Positions 5,951 through 6,520 of a DNA stretch of 6,520 nucleotides are shown here, piece after piece; position 1 is the first letter of the stretch; each line of letters opens with the position of its first letter. The translations under genes were made by a program, and so were the position numbers. The notes under the pieces are model-generated. The model saw only the letters and a program-made list of their open reading frames with translations. It searched no databases and was not told the origin of the DNA. The stretch is taken from contig JAJNBR010000164.1 in the NCBI GenBank assembly GCA_021156265.1, positions 1 through 6,520 of the forward strand, read 5' to 3'. Source of the DNA: Flavipsychrobacter sp. GTDB lineage: Bacteria > Bacteroidota > Bacteroidia > Chitinophagales > Chitinophagaceae.

Positions 5951-6520
5951 ATGAAAAGTTTTGCCAGCGATAACTATGCGGGTGTATTGCCCGAGGTAAT
6001 GGATGCATTGCAGCGCGCCAATAGCGAACACGCCCGTTCTTACGGGGCTGATGATATTACCGCGCGGACGGTGAAGCTTTTCAGAGACGTATTTGGTGGA
6101 GACGTGGATGTGTATTTCGTATTCAACGGTACGGGGGCGAATGTGCTCAGCATCAGCAGCGCCACCATGTCGTACAACGCTGTGCTATGTGCAGACATTT
6201 CTCATATCTATTGCGATGAGTCTTCAGCACCGGAGACATTCACCGGCTGTCGCTTTTTTCCCCTGCCTGCCAACGACGAAGGCAAGCTGACGCCCGATGT
6301 GATACAACAACGCCTGGTGCGCAAAGGCGATGTGCACTATGCGCAAACCAAACTGCTCTCGATAACACAGAGCACTGAATACGGCACTGTATACAAACCG
6401 GCAGAAATAAAAGCCATTGCAGACCTTGCACATGCAAATGACCTTTACCTGCACGTGGACGGCTCACGCTTTTTTAATGCAGCAGCGGGTTTGAATTGTG
6501 CGTTAAAAGACATCAGTACC
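5951..6520 (+). CDS. ltaE: Low-specificity L-threonine aldolase, PLP-dependent (3' end outside window)
   Basis: The first 190 residues of a beta-eliminating-lyase family (fold type I) enzyme are visible, out of about 340 usual. The enzyme cleaves L-threonine or L-allo-threonine to glycine and acetaldehyde in the cytoplasm, and can also act on other beta-hydroxy amino acids. Seen motifs are SDNYAGVLPEVMDAL (6-20), SYGADDIT (30-37), the cofactor phosphate loop FNGTGANVL (58-66), His85 in ADISHIYCDESSAPE, which stacks on the PLP ring, and HVDGSRFFNAA (168-178) with Asp170 for the pyridine nitrogen. The Schiff-base lysine would lie just beyond the right edge. The ATG at 5951 matches the family N-terminus. 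The 19-nt gap to gldE, without a terminator, indicates a shared transcript. The aldolase assignment is firm; the exact stereo-preference and the gene symbol are inferred. Confidence 0.92.
   Translation, partial: MKSFASDNYAGVLPEVMDALQRANSEHARSYGADDITARTVKLFRDVFGGDVDVYFVFNGTGANVLSISSATMSYNAVLCADISHIYCDESSAPETFTGCRFFPLPANDEGKLTPDVIQQRLVRKGDVHYAQTKLLSITQSTEYGTVYKPAEIKAIADLAHANDLYLHVDGSRFFNAAAGLNCALKDIST

Overview
The window is a piece of chromosome from a member of the Bacteroidota, most likely of the Chitinophagales/Chitinophagaceae type. The evidence is protein style: a DUF7948/SBBP-repeat secreted protein, the mutY–ssb–gldE order known from gliding Bacteroidota, near absence of Shine-Dalgarno sequences, and a perfect TAnnTTTG promoter box. 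The rank below phylum is inference. Coding density is high and nothing looks phage-like or transposon-like. I see no tRNA, rRNA, CRISPR array or insertion sequence.

Layout: (1) Bases 1-1279, minus strand, hold the first 426 codons of a large secreted SBBP-type beta-propeller protein that runs off the left edge. (2) Bases 1280-1427 are a divergent intergenic region with two near-identical 19-bp elements spaced 21 bp apart. (3) On the plus strand, 1428-1799 encodes a half-size TauE/SafE (TSUP) membrane protein and 1851-2927 an acyltransferase-3 membrane enzyme. (4) Next come mutY (2908-3981, overlapping the acyltransferase by 20 nt) and ssb (4028-4492). A strong rho-independent terminator follows at 4520-4553. 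(5) gldE (to 5931) begins almost on top of that terminator, with a non-ATG start and a Bacteroidota -7 box at the same place. (6) A PLP-dependent low-specificity threonine aldolase (5951 onward) follows 19 nt after gldE and runs off the right edge.

Functionally, mutY and ssb form a DNA-maintenance pair: adenine excision at 8-oxoG:A mismatches, and ssDNA binding. gldE is a CNNM/CorC-type membrane protein tied to gliding and type IX secretion in Flavobacterium. The SBBP protein could be a type IX cargo, but its C-terminus, where a sorting domain would sit, lies outside the window. The TSUP protein and acyltransferase are envelope proteins with unknown substrates.

I did not find a clearly new biological system. 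The points most worth a second look are the terminator/promoter/start overlap at gldE and the phased repeat pair at 1348-1387.
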